DNA of 64,000 bases from Nitrospira sp. Its GTDB lineage: Bacteria > Nitrospirota > Nitrospiria > Nitrospirales > Nitrospiraceae. Every line of letters begins with the position of its first letter. The first letter of the stretch is position 1. The notes below the pieces were generated by a model that was not told the origin of the DNA, searched no databases, and saw only the letters and a program-made list of their open reading frames with translations. The stretch is from positions 1-64,000 of the forward strand of contig JAFEBI010000014.1 in NCBI GenBank assembly GCA_018242725.1. The letters run 5' to 3'. Shown piece after piece: positions 25,522-34,634 of this stretch. The position numbers and the translations under genes are program-made.

Positions 25522-26278
25522 TCGCGTTCATTCACGACGGCTCGGCTGGACGCTTGTCGTCGGGGCGGGGGTGCTGCTTTTGGCATCGGCAGCAGAAGCG
25601 GCCACAAACGGCCCGTCGGTCAGCATTGATTTGGGTGCCGGTGGCCCAAAACAAATGGCCGTCGTCATCCAGATTCTGATCCTGTTGACGGTGCTGTCTT
25701 TGGCGCCGGCCTTGTTCATCATGGTGACGTCGTTTACCAGGATCGTCATTGTCCTGGCGTTCCTCCGGCAAGCGCTCGGCACACAAGCAGTCCCTCCCAA
25801 TCAAGTCTTGTTGTCCTTGGCCCTGTTCCTGACGATGTTCATTATGGCGCCGGTCGGACAGTCCGTCTACAGCAACGCGCTGCAGCCGTTGCTTGCCGAA
25901 CAGATTTCCTATGAGGATGCGTGGAAGAAGGGGATCGAGCCGGTTCGGGGGTTCATGCTGAAGCAGGTACGGGACAAGGACCTTGAGTTGTTCATTCAGT
26001 TAAGTCACATACCCAAACCGGATCGGGTTGAAGACGTTCCGACCCATGCCATCATTCCGGCATTTATTCTGAGTGAGTTACGAATCGCCTTTCAAATCGG
26101 GTTCTTGATCTATATTCCATTTCTGATCGTGGACATGGTCGTCGCGAGCATCTTGATGTCGATGGGCATGATGCTCCTGCCTCCGGTCGTCATCTCCCTC
26201 CCGTTCAAGTTGATTCTATTCGTGCTGGCTGACGGCTGGTATCTCGTTGTCGGCTCGATGGTGCGCAGCTTTCAATGA
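25511..26278 (+). CDS. fliP: Flagellar export gate protein FliP
   Basis: The 255-residue protein has a cleavable-type signal peptide (WTLVVGAGVLLLASAAEAA), unusual among export-gate proteins but typical of FliP. This is followed by membrane segments with MVTSFTRIVIVLAFLRQALGTQ, PPNQVLLSLALFLTMFIM, and the C-terminal FLIYIPFLIVDMVVASILMSMGMMLLPPV. These are family hallmarks. FliP forms the core of the FliPQR export gate. ATG 25511 follows AAGGAAC; ATG 25496 is an alternative. A gap of 90 bases separates it from fliQ. Confidence 0.95.
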   Translation: MVTDRVHSRRLGWTLVVGAGVLLLASAAEAATNGPSVSIDLGAGGPKQMAVVIQILILLTVLSLAPALFIMVTSFTRIVIVLAFLRQALGTQAVPPNQVLLSLALFLTMFIMAPVGQSVYSNALQPLLAEQISYEDAWKKGIEPVRGFMLKQVRDKDLELFIQLSHIPKPDRVEDVPTHAIIPAFILSELRIAFQIGFLIYIPFLIVDMVVASILMSMGMMLLPPVVISLPFKLILFVLADGWYLVVGSMVRSFQ

Positions 26279-26368
26279 CTTCATGGTCGTTCGAGTGAGT
26301 AATGCAACGGGAGTGGTGTGGGATTCGGTCGGCGACGCCGTAGGACATGATTCGGTACGGAGCAGTCG

Positions 26369-26638
26369 ATGACACCTGAAATCGTGACGGAATTGGGCAG
26401 GCAGGCATTGGAAACCACGCTGCTCGTATCGGCTCCGATCTTAGGCCTGAGTCTGCTCGTCGGTCTGATCGTCAGTGCGTTCCAGGCCATGACTCAGCTG
26501 AACGAGGCGACGCTGACATTTGTTCCCAAAGTGTTGGCGCTCTTTGGGGCGTTATTACTGTTTCTCCCGTGGATGTTGAACGTCATGACGACGTTCATGG
26601 CAAATCTCTTGATGAACATTCCGAACTACGTGCGCTAG
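26369..26638 (+). CDS. fliQ: Flagellar export gate protein FliQ
   Basis: The 89-residue protein has two membrane helices: ETTLLVSAPILGLSLLVGLIVSAFQAMTQ and VPKVLALFGALLLFLPWMLN. They are joined by the conserved QLNEATLTFVPK loop, the FliQ signature. Four or five copies wrap the FliP5-FliR core. Length is exactly that of the family. Gaps of 90 bases before and 133 bases after it are long for this compact operon; the latter contains a possible 41-codon frame. Confidence 0.95.
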   Translation: MTPEIVTELGRQALETTLLVSAPILGLSLLVGLIVSAFQAMTQLNEATLTFVPKVLALFGALLLFLPWMLNVMTTFMANLLMNIPNYVR

Positions 26639-26655
26639 CGGCTTGTTGAAATACG

Positions 26656-26781
26656 ATGGTGAAGATCTTGAAACCTCGTCGTCATGGATGCCCAGAAAGT
26701 GATGGCGAGGCGCTCGGCGATGTGCGGATCAACTTAGACGAACTGCTTCAACCGGATGCGAGAAAGGAACGATGGCGCTGA
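26656..26781 (+). CDS. Possible 41-residue small protein between fliQ and fliR
   Basis: A frame from ATG 26656 runs without interruption to a TGA that overlaps the fliR start region by ten bases. The product is basic at the start and charged throughout (MVKILKPRRHGC, then RINLDELLQPDARKERWR). There is no good ribosome site. The overlap with fliR looks like translational coupling, and the gap it fills is unusual for this operon, but a frame of this length can arise by chance. Confidence 0.25.
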   Translation: MVKILKPRRHGCPESDGEALGDVRINLDELLQPDARKERWR

Positions 26782-27560
26782 CACACACCATTCAGGTGCT
26801 CCTTCCCGAGTTTCAAGCGTTCTTGGTTCTCATTTCTCGAATCGGAGGACTGCTCGCCGCATTGCCGGTGCTGAGTGGAAACTCAGTTCCGTTGAAGGTG
26901 AAAGGAGCATTGGTGCTGGCGTTGGGAGTGCTGTTGGCTCCTTTGATCCATCTTCCGGCGGTGCCTTACGATCCCCTTGTACTGGCCGCCGGGCTGCTCA
27001 GCGAACTGGTGATCGGGTTGGCGATTGGGTTGGCTGTCCGGCTGTTTTTCGGCGCGTTCGAGGTCGCGGGAGAAATGATCGGCGTTCAGATGGGATTCGG
27101 TGTGGTGCAGCTTCTTGATCCCGCCACATCTCGCCAGACACCGCTGATGGCGCAGTTCTTCACCCTGTTGGCGTCCCTCGTCCTGCTCTCATTGAACGCG
27201 CACATGCTCATCGTGGCGACTATTTTGTCCAGCTATGAATCCATCCCGGCATTCGGAGCCGCTCTTCCTGCCGGAGCGGGAGATGCGGTGCTGCGTCTCT
27301 CTCAACACATGTTCATGGTCGGCCTCAAGCTTGCCGCTCCGGTGCTCGTGATCATTCTGATGATCAACATCCTGCTCGCGATTCTTGGACGGGCGGTCAG
27401 TCAAGTCAACGTGTTCTCGCTGAGCTTCCCGATCACCATTGTCGGAGGATTGGCGGTACTCAGCGTATCGATGCCGTTTACCGTGGAACTCCTGATCCAG
27501 GAAGTCGAACGATTGCAATTTGCGATCTTTGGGCTCCTGAAGGCACTGGGACATGGCTGA
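26772..27560 (+). CDS. fliR: Flagellar export gate protein FliR
   Basis: The 262-residue protein has about six hydrophobic segments and conserved FliR features: FLVLISRIGGLLAALPVLSG near the start, the GAFEVAGEMIGVQMGFGVVQLLDP segment, and LKLAAPVLVIILMINILLAILGRAVSQVNVFSLSFPI. It forms the FliPQR gate with FliP and FliQ. A GAAAGGA ribosome site precedes the ATG. It overlaps the flhB start by eight bases. Confidence 0.95.
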   Translation: MALTHTIQVLLPEFQAFLVLISRIGGLLAALPVLSGNSVPLKVKGALVLALGVLLAPLIHLPAVPYDPLVLAAGLLSELVIGLAIGLAVRLFFGAFEVAGEMIGVQMGFGVVQLLDPATSRQTPLMAQFFTLLASLVLLSLNAHMLIVATILSSYESIPAFGAALPAGAGDAVLRLSQHMFMVGLKLAAPVLVIILMINILLAILGRAVSQVNVFSLSFPITIVGGLAVLSVSMPFTVELLIQEVERLQFAIFGLLKALGHG

Positions 27561-28629
27561 GGACCGGGGAAATAAAACAGAGCCGGCGACCCCTAAACGC
27601 AAGGAGGAGGCGCGCAAGCAAGGGCAGGTCGCCGTGAGTCGCGACGTGTCGACGGCGGCCGTGCTCTTAGGCGGCGTGGGGTTGTTGGGCTCCATGTTGC
27701 CGATCGGGCTCCAGAAAATGACCGAGATGACTCGTCAAGGTTTGACGCTTCCGTTTCCTGGAGCGTGGTATCGAGAGATCTCACCTGATCAGGTCTACAC
27801 AATTTTGATTCAGACCGGTGTGACGGTAGGCGTGTTGAGCCTTCCGATTGTGTTGGGAGTCGTCGTGCTGGGCAGTATAGCCACTCTCCTCCAAACCGGT
27901 TTGTTATGGCGAGCGAATGCCTTTCAACTCGATTGGAGTCGAATCAATCCAGCCAAAGGGTTCTCACGCCTGGCCTCGTTGCGATCCGTCATGGAACTCG
28001 TCAAGGGTCTGCTCAAGATCGCCATCATCACAGGAATCGGGCTTTGGGTCACCCGCCATGACGTGCTGCGGATTCCGGAGCTGATCCAGTTTGAGTTGAG
28101 CGGCGTACTCCCGCTGGCGGGGAATCTTGCGTTCAAGGTCGGGTTGGCGGTGTCGGGAGCGATCGCGCTGCTGGCTGTCTTTGACTATGCCTATCAGCGA
28201 TATGAATGGGAACGCAGTCTCCGCATGTCGAAGGAGGAGATCAAAGAAGAACACAAGGCAGCGGAAGGCGATCCTCTGATTAAAAGTCGCGTACGAACTG
28301 TCCAGCGTGAGTTGGTGAAAAAGCGCATGCTGGCGGCCGTCAAAACCGCCGATGTCGTGATTACGAACCCCACGCACTTGGCTGTGGCACTGAAGTATGA
28401 CACCGCCACGATGACGGCTCCGGTCGTGGTTGCCAAAGGCGCCGGCGTGATCGCGGAACGAATCAGAGAGTTGGCACGGCATCATAGCGTGCCGGTCGTG
28501 GAAAATAAGTTCGTCGCCAGGACGATATTCAGGCTCGTCGATATCGGGAAAGAAATTCCGAATGATCTCTATCGCGCGGTGGCGGAGATCCTGGCCTTTG
28601 TGTATCGCGCGAGAGGGGGCATGGCGTGA
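27553..28629 (+). CDS. flhB: Flagellar export switch protein FlhB
   Basis: The 358-residue protein begins with the typical KTEPATPKRKEEARKQGQVAVSRD segment, has four membrane helices and a cytoplasmic domain with the autocleavage motif NPTH in VVITNPTHLAVAL (about residue 271). Cleavage between N and P switches the export apparatus from rod/hook to filament substrates together with FliK. All key residues are present. It overlaps fliR at its start and precedes flhA by 23 bases. Confidence 0.96.
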   Translation: MAEDRGNKTEPATPKRKEEARKQGQVAVSRDVSTAAVLLGGVGLLGSMLPIGLQKMTEMTRQGLTLPFPGAWYREISPDQVYTILIQTGVTVGVLSLPIVLGVVVLGSIATLLQTGLLWRANAFQLDWSRINPAKGFSRLASLRSVMELVKGLLKIAIITGIGLWVTRHDVLRIPELIQFELSGVLPLAGNLAFKVGLAVSGAIALLAVFDYAYQRYEWERSLRMSKEEIKEEHKAAEGDPLIKSRVRTVQRELVKKRMLAAVKTADVVITNPTHLAVALKYDTATMTAPVVVAKGAGVIAERIRELARHHSVPVVENKFVARTIFRLVDIGKEIPNDLYRAVAEILAFVYRARGGMA

Positions 28630-28652
28630 GTCGGTCGTAAGTTCTATCCATT

Positions 28653-30749
28653 ATGGCAACCGTCACGGAACCAGCGGGCGCACCGCACTTCATCAAACAC
28701 CCGGACGTTCTCATGTCCGTGGGGGTTGTCGCCATTCTCATGGTGATGCTCCTGCCGTTGCCGCGGTTCATCCTCGACTTGTTGCTCAGCTTCGATATCA
28801 CCCTCTCCGTCATCATCCTCTTGGTCGGCCTTCAAGTACGCCGCCCGATCGAATTTTCGGTCTTCCCGTCGATTCTCTTGATGATTACGTTGTTCCGATT
28901 GTCGCTGAATATCGCCTCGACGCGACTCATCCTTCTGCATGGCAACGAGGGAGCCGGGGCAGCCGGTGAGGTCATTCGGGCGTTCGGAAATTTTATTGTC
29001 GGCGGCAATTACACCGTCGGGCTCGTGGTCTTTACGATTCTCGTCGTGATCAATTTTGTGGTGGTCACCAAAGGAGCGGGCCGTGTCGCCGAAGTTGCGG
29101 CGCGCTTCACGTTGGATGCGATGCCGGGGAAACAGATGAGCATCGATGCGGATCTGAATGCCGGGCTGATCAATGAAGCCGACGCGCGCCGGCGACGGCG
29201 CGAAATCACCGAGGAGGCAGACTTCTACGGGTCGATGGACGGCGCCAGTAAGTTTGTTCGAGGGGACGCTATCGCGGCGGTGATCATCACCTTGGTCAAT
29301 ATCCTCGGCGGCCTCGCCATCGGTATTTTGCAACAAGGGATGAGTCCGGGACTCGCGGCGCAAACGTATACGGTGTTGACCGTCGGTGAAGGACTGGTCG
29401 CGCAGATCCCCGCTCTCATTGTATCGACCGCAGCGGGTATTGTCGTGACGCGAGCAGCTTCAGACATGGACTTGGGAGGGGCGATGACAAAGCAATTGCT
29501 GATGTCCCCCAAGCCGGTCGGAATTGCAGCGGGGATTCTTCTCGCGCTCGGCTTAGTCCCTGGCCTGCCGCATCTGGCATTCCTGGTATTAGGCAGTGCA
29601 GTGGCGTGGATGGCCTATTACTTGCACCAAGAGGAACTTCGGGAAGCTGCCCCAACCCCGGCGCCTGCGGCTCCTAAAGCTGATGAGGGGCCGACCCGCG
29701 TGGCTCCGTTGGATCTGATGGAGGTGCAAGTGGGCTATGGATTGATTGGCCTGGTGGAAGGGACCCAAGGCACCGCATTGCTCGACCGGATCAAAGCGCT
29801 CCGGCGGCAGTTCGCGGAAACGATGGGATTCGTCGTGCCACCCATCCACATCCGCGATAATTTACAGTTGAGGCCGAACGAATACGCCATCGTGTTGAAG
29901 GGAGTGGAGGTCGCCAAAGCGGATGTGTTGCCCGGGCATCTGTTGGCGATTGATCCAGGGACGGGGCAGAAGGGGGTGGTCCAAGGCATTGCGACGAAAG
30001 AGCCTGCATTCGGGCTGCCGGCGCTCTGGATTCCGGAAGATGGAAGAGAACAGGCTCAGATTGCCGGGTATACCGTTGTGGATGCGAGTTCTGCCATCGC
30101 CACTCATCTTTCAGAACTCGTGAAGCGGTATGGTCACGAATTGTTGGGGCGCCAGGAGGTTCAGGCGCTTCTGGATGAGGTTGGGAAATCCCATCCCAAG
30201 CTGGTGGAAGAGCTGATTCCGACGATGGTTCCGTTGGGAACGGTGGTTCGGGTTCTCGGCAATTTGCTCAAGGAGGGTATTCCGATTCGGGACTTACGCT
30301 CCATTCTGGAGGCGATTTCTGATCAAGCCGTGAACAGTAAAGATCCTGAGCTGTTGACAGAATATGCCCGACAAGCTTTGGCGAGAACGATCACCAAACA
30401 GTATCAAGCATCGGACGGCAGCTTGCAGGTCATTACGTTGGATCCTCGGCTCGATCGGTCGCTGGCCGATCAAGTTGCGGCACTTCCGCCTGGCGCGGCC
30501 TTACAGCTTGATCCGACCCTGTCGCACAAGCTTCTGACGGGAATTAAACAGGCGGCTGAACGAGTTGCGGCTCGAGGGCAACAACCGATCGTCATTTGCT
30601 CACAGGCCGTTCGGCGGCATCTTCGTCGCCACAGCGATCGTATTCTTCATTCGGTTCCGGTGATGGGATTCAACGAAGTCGATTCCTTTGTTCGCTTACA
30701 ATCGCTTGATACGGTGCGAGTCGACTTCGAGTTGGCACAGTCATCCTAG
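28653..30749 (+). CDS. flhA: Flagellar export gate protein FlhA
   Basis: The 698-residue protein has eight membrane segments in its N-terminal half, including the FHIPEP signature region (VFPSILLMITLFRLSLNIASTRLIL and VTKGAGRVAEVAARFTLDAMPGKQMSIDADL). A large cytoplasmic domain follows (about 340-698), with PPIHIRDNLQLRPNEYAIVLKGV, that forms the docking ring for chaperone-substrate complexes. Length matches the family. It lies between flhB and flhF. Confidence 0.97.
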   Translation: MATVTEPAGAPHFIKHPDVLMSVGVVAILMVMLLPLPRFILDLLLSFDITLSVIILLVGLQVRRPIEFSVFPSILLMITLFRLSLNIASTRLILLHGNEGAGAAGEVIRAFGNFIVGGNYTVGLVVFTILVVINFVVVTKGAGRVAEVAARFTLDAMPGKQMSIDADLNAGLINEADARRRRREITEEADFYGSMDGASKFVRGDAIAAVIITLVNILGGLAIGILQQGMSPGLAAQTYTVLTVGEGLVAQIPALIVSTAAGIVVTRAASDMDLGGAMTKQLLMSPKPVGIAAGILLALGLVPGLPHLAFLVLGSAVAWMAYYLHQEELREAAPTPAPAAPKADEGPTRVAPLDLMEVQVGYGLIGLVEGTQGTALLDRIKALRRQFAETMGFVVPPIHIRDNLQLRPNEYAIVLKGVEVAKADVLPGHLLAIDPGTGQKGVVQGIATKEPAFGLPALWIPEDGREQAQIAGYTVVDASSAIATHLSELVKRYGHELLGRQEVQALLDEVGKSHPKLVEELIPTMVPLGTVVRVLGNLLKEGIPIRDLRSILEAISDQAVNSKDPELLTEYARQALARTITKQYQASDGSLQVITLDPRLDRSLADQVAALPPGAALQLDPTLSHKLLTGIKQAAERVAARGQQPIVICSQAVRRHLRRHSDRILHSVPVMGFNEVDSFVRLQSLDTVRVDFELAQSS

Positions 30750-30757
30750 GAGAACCG

Positions 30758-32104
30758 ATGAAGGTCAAGACATTTCACGCGCTCACTATGCAGGATGCCC
30801 TCCGAGCCATTAAGGAGGAATTGGGGCCGGATGCCATTATCCTGTCGTCCAAAGAGGTTCGCGAGGGGGGGCGACTTCTACGAGTCTTCAATCACTCGGT
30901 GTTGGAGGTGATGGCGGCAGCTGAGTACGAGCGTCCCCAGGTCGCACGGGAGAGCGCACAGGTTCAAGAACCTGCGTCGACAGCGCGAATGTCAGGGGAC
31001 AGCGAGTCGGCCATTGATTCGGCGAAGACTTTTAAGCAGACCTTACGTGGAGTGTTGGAACCTATCAATAGGACGAAACCGAGAAAGAAGAATCAACAGG
31101 AGCCGCCGCACAAGCCTGCCACATCGGGTGGGAAACCGAGTCGACTCCGCCAGGTACGGGCGGTGTATGACGAACTGAGTCAGGTGTTGCGCAATCTTTC
31201 TCCGGAAGCCTGTCCGCCACGGGTCGATCGCTCATTCCCGGTTCTTTCAACCCTTCGTCAATCATTGTGTGATCAAGGAATGCATCCGTCCACGATCGAG
31301 TTGCTCCTCAGCGAGGCGCTGAAGACCGAGCCACGAGCGCATGTTCCAGACGAACAGGTGATGAGACGCGCGCTCCATCAGGAAGTCGTACGGCGTGTAC
31401 GTGTCACCGGGCCGTTGGATCATGGCCGGGCACGTCCTGCCATTGAATTGTTCATCGGACCGAGCGGAGCCGGGAAAACGTCGGCTGTCGCCAAACTCGC
31501 TGCGTACTATCGCCGGGAGCAGCGGAAGTCGGTCGCTCTGATTACGTTTGATACCTATCGCGAGACCGCAGTGGAGCAGCTCCGACGGTACGCCAAGATC
31601 ATCGGAGTTCCGTTTGCCTGTGCGCTCTCGGCTCGGCAGGTGCAAGCGGGACTGCGCCGTCATGCGAAGGTGGACCTTGTGCTGATGGATATGCCGGGAA
31701 TTACCCCGGCAGATCTGGCCTTGGCGCACGATCTGTGTCGCCTGTTGAAGCAAGATTCTCTGACGACGCATCTGGTCTTGCCGGCCTCCATCAGCGCACG
31801 GGACGCCTGTCGAATGGCCGGCTGCGCGAGAGCACTTCCGGATCTCCGTCTGTTCTTTACCAAACTCGATGAAACGGAATCCTTCGGGACAATATTCGAA
31901 GCGGTGCATACGACGAGTGTCCCACTGTCGTACTGGAGTGTTGGCCGACGAGTCCCAGGGGACATCGAGGTCGCCACTCCCGAAGTGCTGGCTGCCAGGC
32001 TCACGATAGGTCGTGCGGAGCGTGTGCATGATCACGTCGGACAGTCGGATCAATCAGCGGAAGCGAGCTCGGCGTTGGCGGCAACGGGAACCTATCACAG
32101 ATAA
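30758..32104 (+). CDS. flhF: Flagellar SRP-like GTPase FlhF
   Basis: The 448-residue protein has the N-terminal MKVKTFHALTMQDALRAIKEELGPDAIILSSKEV signature, a linker, an N domain and the SRP-type GTPase domain: P-loop GPSGAGKTSAVAKLA (about residue 231), DTYRETAVEQLRRYA and the TKLDE guanine-specificity motif. FlhF marks the cell pole for flagellar assembly. The G3 motif usually reads DTAG; here it is DMPG, a departure that might reduce GTP hydrolysis. Its presence with flhG is the main evidence for polar flagellation. flhG follows 19 bases later. Confidence 0.95.
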   Translation: MKVKTFHALTMQDALRAIKEELGPDAIILSSKEVREGGRLLRVFNHSVLEVMAAAEYERPQVARESAQVQEPASTARMSGDSESAIDSAKTFKQTLRGVLEPINRTKPRKKNQQEPPHKPATSGGKPSRLRQVRAVYDELSQVLRNLSPEACPPRVDRSFPVLSTLRQSLCDQGMHPSTIELLLSEALKTEPRAHVPDEQVMRRALHQEVVRRVRVTGPLDHGRARPAIELFIGPSGAGKTSAVAKLAAYYRREQRKSVALITFDTYRETAVEQLRRYAKIIGVPFACALSARQVQAGLRRHAKVDLVLMDMPGITPADLALAHDLCRLLKQDSLTTHLVLPASISARDACRMAGCARALPDLRLFFTKLDETESFGTIFEAVHTTSVPLSYWSVGRRVPGDIEVATPEVLAARLTIGRAERVHDHVGQSDQSAEASSALAATGTYHR

Positions 32105-32123
32105 CGCGGTTGGAGGTCACACT

Positions 32124-32993
32124 ATGCAGCTCAGATCCAAATCGTCTGCCCTGGTGCCGGAGCCAGTCCGATCGGAAGGTGGGGCATTTCCCCAAGTGAT
32201 TGCCGTCTCAAGCGGAAAAGGTGGCGTGGGAAAAACCAATGTTGTGGCGAATGTGGGGATGGCTCTGACACAACTTGGGAAACGGGTCCTCATCCTGGAT
32301 GCCGATCTCGGTCTTGGAAATCTTGACGTGCTTCTTGGCCTGGTCCCACGGCTCACGATTGAAGATGTGCTTGCTGGGACCCATACATTCGACGAAATCG
32401 TGTTGAAAGGTCCCGCGGGTATTCATGTGTTGCCGGCGAGCTCCGGAGTCCCGCAGCTGACGACATTGACAGAATCCCAACAGCTCATCATCCAAGATCA
32501 GTTAGCACAGTTTTCCGGCGGGATGGATGTGCTGTTGATTGATACCGGCGCGGGTATTTCCACCAGTGTGACATTTTTTGCCGCCTCGGCTGATGAGACC
32601 GTGGTCGTGGTGTCTCCAGAACCCACATCGCTCACGGATGCCTATGCCTTGATCAAGGTCTTGGCGCGTCAATATCGTGAACGTCGCTTCAAAATATTGG
32701 TGAACCAAGCAAAAAGCCATCGAGAAGCATCTGAGGTGTTCGGAAAACTCGATGTCGCGGCGGATCGATTTTTGCATGTCGCTCTCGAGTTGATTGGAGC
32801 CATTCCTTATGACGACTATGTGCCGATGGCTGTCATGCAGCAGAAGGCGGTCCTGGAATTATTCCCTGAAGCACCGGCGTCCGAAGCGTTTAAAAAGTTA
32901 GCCAGGCAGATCGTGCAATGGCCGAAGCCTGCGCTTCCAAAAAGCTCGATGCAGTTGGTCTGGCAACGGTCGGCGACGCACGCCGGCAATTAG
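32124..32993 (+). CDS. flhG: Flagellar number regulator FlhG (MinD-like ATPase)
   Basis: The 289-residue ParA/MinD-type ATPase has the deviant Walker A motif SGKGGVGKTNVVANVG near residue 33, VLILDADLGLGNLDVLLGL and DVLLIDTGAGIS. A C-terminal amphipathic segment is expected for membrane binding. FlhG (FleN/YlxH) limits flagellar number and interacts with FlhF and sigma54 activators. ATG 32124 follows TTGGAGGTC; the longer upstream frame lies within flhF. It precedes fliA by 19 bases. Confidence 0.95.
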   Translation: MQLRSKSSALVPEPVRSEGGAFPQVIAVSSGKGGVGKTNVVANVGMALTQLGKRVLILDADLGLGNLDVLLGLVPRLTIEDVLAGTHTFDEIVLKGPAGIHVLPASSGVPQLTTLTESQQLIIQDQLAQFSGGMDVLLIDTGAGISTSVTFFAASADETVVVVSPEPTSLTDAYALIKVLARQYRERRFKILVNQAKSHREASEVFGKLDVAADRFLHVALELIGAIPYDDYVPMAVMQQKAVLELFPEAPASEAFKKLARQIVQWPKPALPKSSMQLVWQRSATHAGN

Positions 32994-33012
32994 CAAAAGG
33001 TTAGCAATTATT

Positions 33013-33762
33013 ATGAGCAAGGCGGCATTACCACACGAGCGGAAATCTTTCTCGGCGGAAGGGGCCAGACGTGAGCAACTGATCAAAGAGTTTGCCCATG
33101 TCATTCGTGCCATGGCCCATCGGCTGGCTTTCCGGCTGCCGGCCTATCTGGATGCAGAGGATCTGATTTCGGTCGGCACTATCGGATTGATGGATGCGAT
33201 GACAAAGTATGATCCGACAAGGGAAGCCAAGTTCAAAACGTATGCGGAGTTTCGTATTCGCGGCGCGATGCTCGATGAGATCCGCGCTATGGATTGGATT
33301 CCCCGATCGGTTCATGAGCGAATTTCCTTGCTCCAAAAAACCCACACTCTCCTCATGAGCCGCCTCGGTCGCCCGCCGCATGATGAGGAGGTTGCAACCG
33401 AGTTGAAGATGTCACTGGAAGAGCTGGATGAGTTCATCACACGTGCCAGAGGGGCGGTCATGATTAGTGTCGATGATCTGAGCCTCCACGAGCCGGACGG
33501 GCACAAAGTGGTGAAGATGTTGGCCGATACCCATACTCCTGATCCGCTCTCTTCATTGGTAAATGAACGAGAACGTGAGTCTATTGCCGGAGCGATTCAG
33601 ATGTTGCCGGAAAAGGAACGGCTGGTCCTTACGCTGTACTACTACGAAGAACTTACCATGAAAGAAATTGGAGAACTTCTCAAGGTGACAGAATCGCGAG
33701 TCTGCCAAATCCATACGAAAGCCATCATCCGACTCAAAGCCACCCTCGAAGCGATCACCTAG
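33013..33762 (+). CDS. fliA: Flagellar sigma factor FliA (sigma28)
   Basis: The 249-residue sigma factor has region 2 (LPAYLDAEDLISVGTIGLMDAMTKYDP, FKTYAEFRIRGAMLDEIRAMDWIPRSVHE), region 3 (LGRPPHDEEVATEL) and region 4 (LPEKERLVLTLYYYEELTMKEIGELLKVTESRVCQIHTKAI), in typical FliA form. It transcribes late flagellar genes and is held by FlgM, encoded in this window at 42.9 kb. FliA-type promoter elements are visible before flgM, csrA, the PilZ gene and the HD-GYP gene. It is the last gene of the fliL operon before an accessory interruption. Confidence 0.96.
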   Translation: MSKAALPHERKSFSAEGARREQLIKEFAHVIRAMAHRLAFRLPAYLDAEDLISVGTIGLMDAMTKYDPTREAKFKTYAEFRIRGAMLDEIRAMDWIPRSVHERISLLQKTHTLLMSRLGRPPHDEEVATELKMSLEELDEFITRARGAVMISVDDLSLHEPDGHKVVKMLADTHTPDPLSSLVNERERESIAGAIQMLPEKERLVLTLYYYEELTMKEIGELLKVTESRVCQIHTKAIIRLKATLEAIT

Positions 33763-34123
33763 GAGTCACCCGGAAGATCGCGACGGCGGTCAGGAAAAAT
33801 GTGCCGCCTGCCGGGCAGAATCTATCCTCCCGCCGTGCGGTTGCGAATGGTGTCATCACGGGCTCAGAAAATTAACAAAGCGATGGAGGCCGCGCCACCG
33901 TTCTTGCTGCCGCCTAAAACAAATGCTCGCCTGGGCTCACCTCACGGAGCCGATGGTGGTCGATGATGTCCGGCGTATTCTTGCCGACCTGTTGGCGGCT
34001 TCAGCCACGTGGCGTACAGTAGACCAGTGAGGTCTCTGCGCGCTGTGGCACCGGACCGGTGTGGCTGTTGATGGTGATGCACGGTTCAAGATTTGCCCCC
34101 TATGTTGACGGCACTTGCCCGAT
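33763..34123. other. Decayed stretch after fliA
   Basis: About 360 bases hold no convincing intact gene. It contains one copy of an imperfect 38-base repeat (33791-33828). It also has a 35-codon frame from ATG 33923 to the stop at 34030 (MVVDDVRRILADLL within it), probably a fragment of a lost gene. An hsp20 remnant follows. Confidence 0.5.
33791..33828 (+). repeat. Imperfect 38-base repeat, copy 1
   Basis: This stretch, beginning CAGGAAAAAT and ending TCCT, matches 37645-37682 at 32 of 38 positions. The two copies lie in the same orientation at either end of the accessory block between fliA and flgF. They may be traces of a duplicated mobile element or of a lost gene. Confidence 0.55.
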
Positions 34124-34237
34124 GTGATCGAAGAGGAAAAGGTAAAAGCCGAATTCAAAGATGGGGTGCTGAGTCTCTATCTGCCGAAGTCGGAGAAGGC
34201 GAAACCGAAAACCATTGAAGTAAAGATGGCGGCATAA
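34124..34237 (+). pseudogene. C-terminal remnant of a small heat-shock protein (Hsp20)
   Basis: The frame reads VIEEEKVKAEFKDGVLSLYLPKSEK, then KTIEVKMAA and a stop. This is the last strand pair and tail of the alpha-crystallin domain, whose hallmark is the A-x-x-x-N/D-G-V-L motif (here AEFKDGVLSLYLPK). No upstream portion of the domain can be read in any frame, so only the final 37 codons remain. It lies in the decayed accessory block after fliA and is almost certainly non-functional. Confidence 0.75.
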
Positions 34238-34354
34238 GCTGCTTGCAGAAAGTTTCTTTGAGCGAAGGCTCTCCTCCCGTGGCAGGCCTTTGTCATGTTG
34301 GGGACGCCCTCATCAAAAACTCTGTTCACGAGGAAACCCAACGGCAGAGGAAGC

Positions 34355-34386
34355 GGCTCCACTTGCCTGCCGACGGGAGTGGAGCC
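34355..34386 (-). terminator. Hairpin downstream of the thioredoxin-like gene
   Basis: GGCTCCACT (34355-34363) pairs with AGTGGAGCC (34378-34386) around a 14-base loop. It lies 11 bases beyond the stop codon of the minus-strand thioredoxin-like gene. No T-run follows, so termination strength is uncertain. Confidence 0.5.
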
Positions 34387-34397
34387 ACAACATCACC

Positions 34398-34634
34398 CTA
34401 CTTCAAGGCATCGAGTCCGGCTCCGAAGTTAATATGAAACGGCTGCCCATCAAGCACGAGAGCTGGGACGGACTTGACCCCGGCAGCCTCGGCTTCTGTG
34501 ATGCGGCCCTTCTGTTGTCCCAAATGCACAATCTCAACGTTGTAGCGCGAACGGTCAAGCGCATTCGCAACGTTCTGCTCTGCGTCAACGCATACAGGAC
34601 AACCTGCGTGGTAAAACACTGCTTTCTTGCTCAT
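34398..34634 (-). CDS. Thioredoxin/glutaredoxin-like protein
   Basis: The 78-residue protein begins MSKKAVFYHAGCPVCVDAE: a beta strand leading straight into a CPVC redox motif (C12 and C15), followed by a helix. Later GVKSVPALVLDG supplies the cis-proline of the thioredoxin fold. It is shorter than ordinary thioredoxins and closest in style to small glutaredoxin-like or TlpA-independent thioredoxin-family proteins. ATG 34634 follows AAGGGAG; a longer frame upstream would lack such a site. It is the only minus-strand gene in the accessory block and has its own hairpin downstream. It has no evident flagellar role. Confidence 0.75.
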   Translation of the reverse strand: MSKKAVFYHAGCPVCVDAEQNVANALDRSRYNVEIVHLGQQKGRITEAEAAGVKSVPALVLDGQPFHINFGAGLDALK

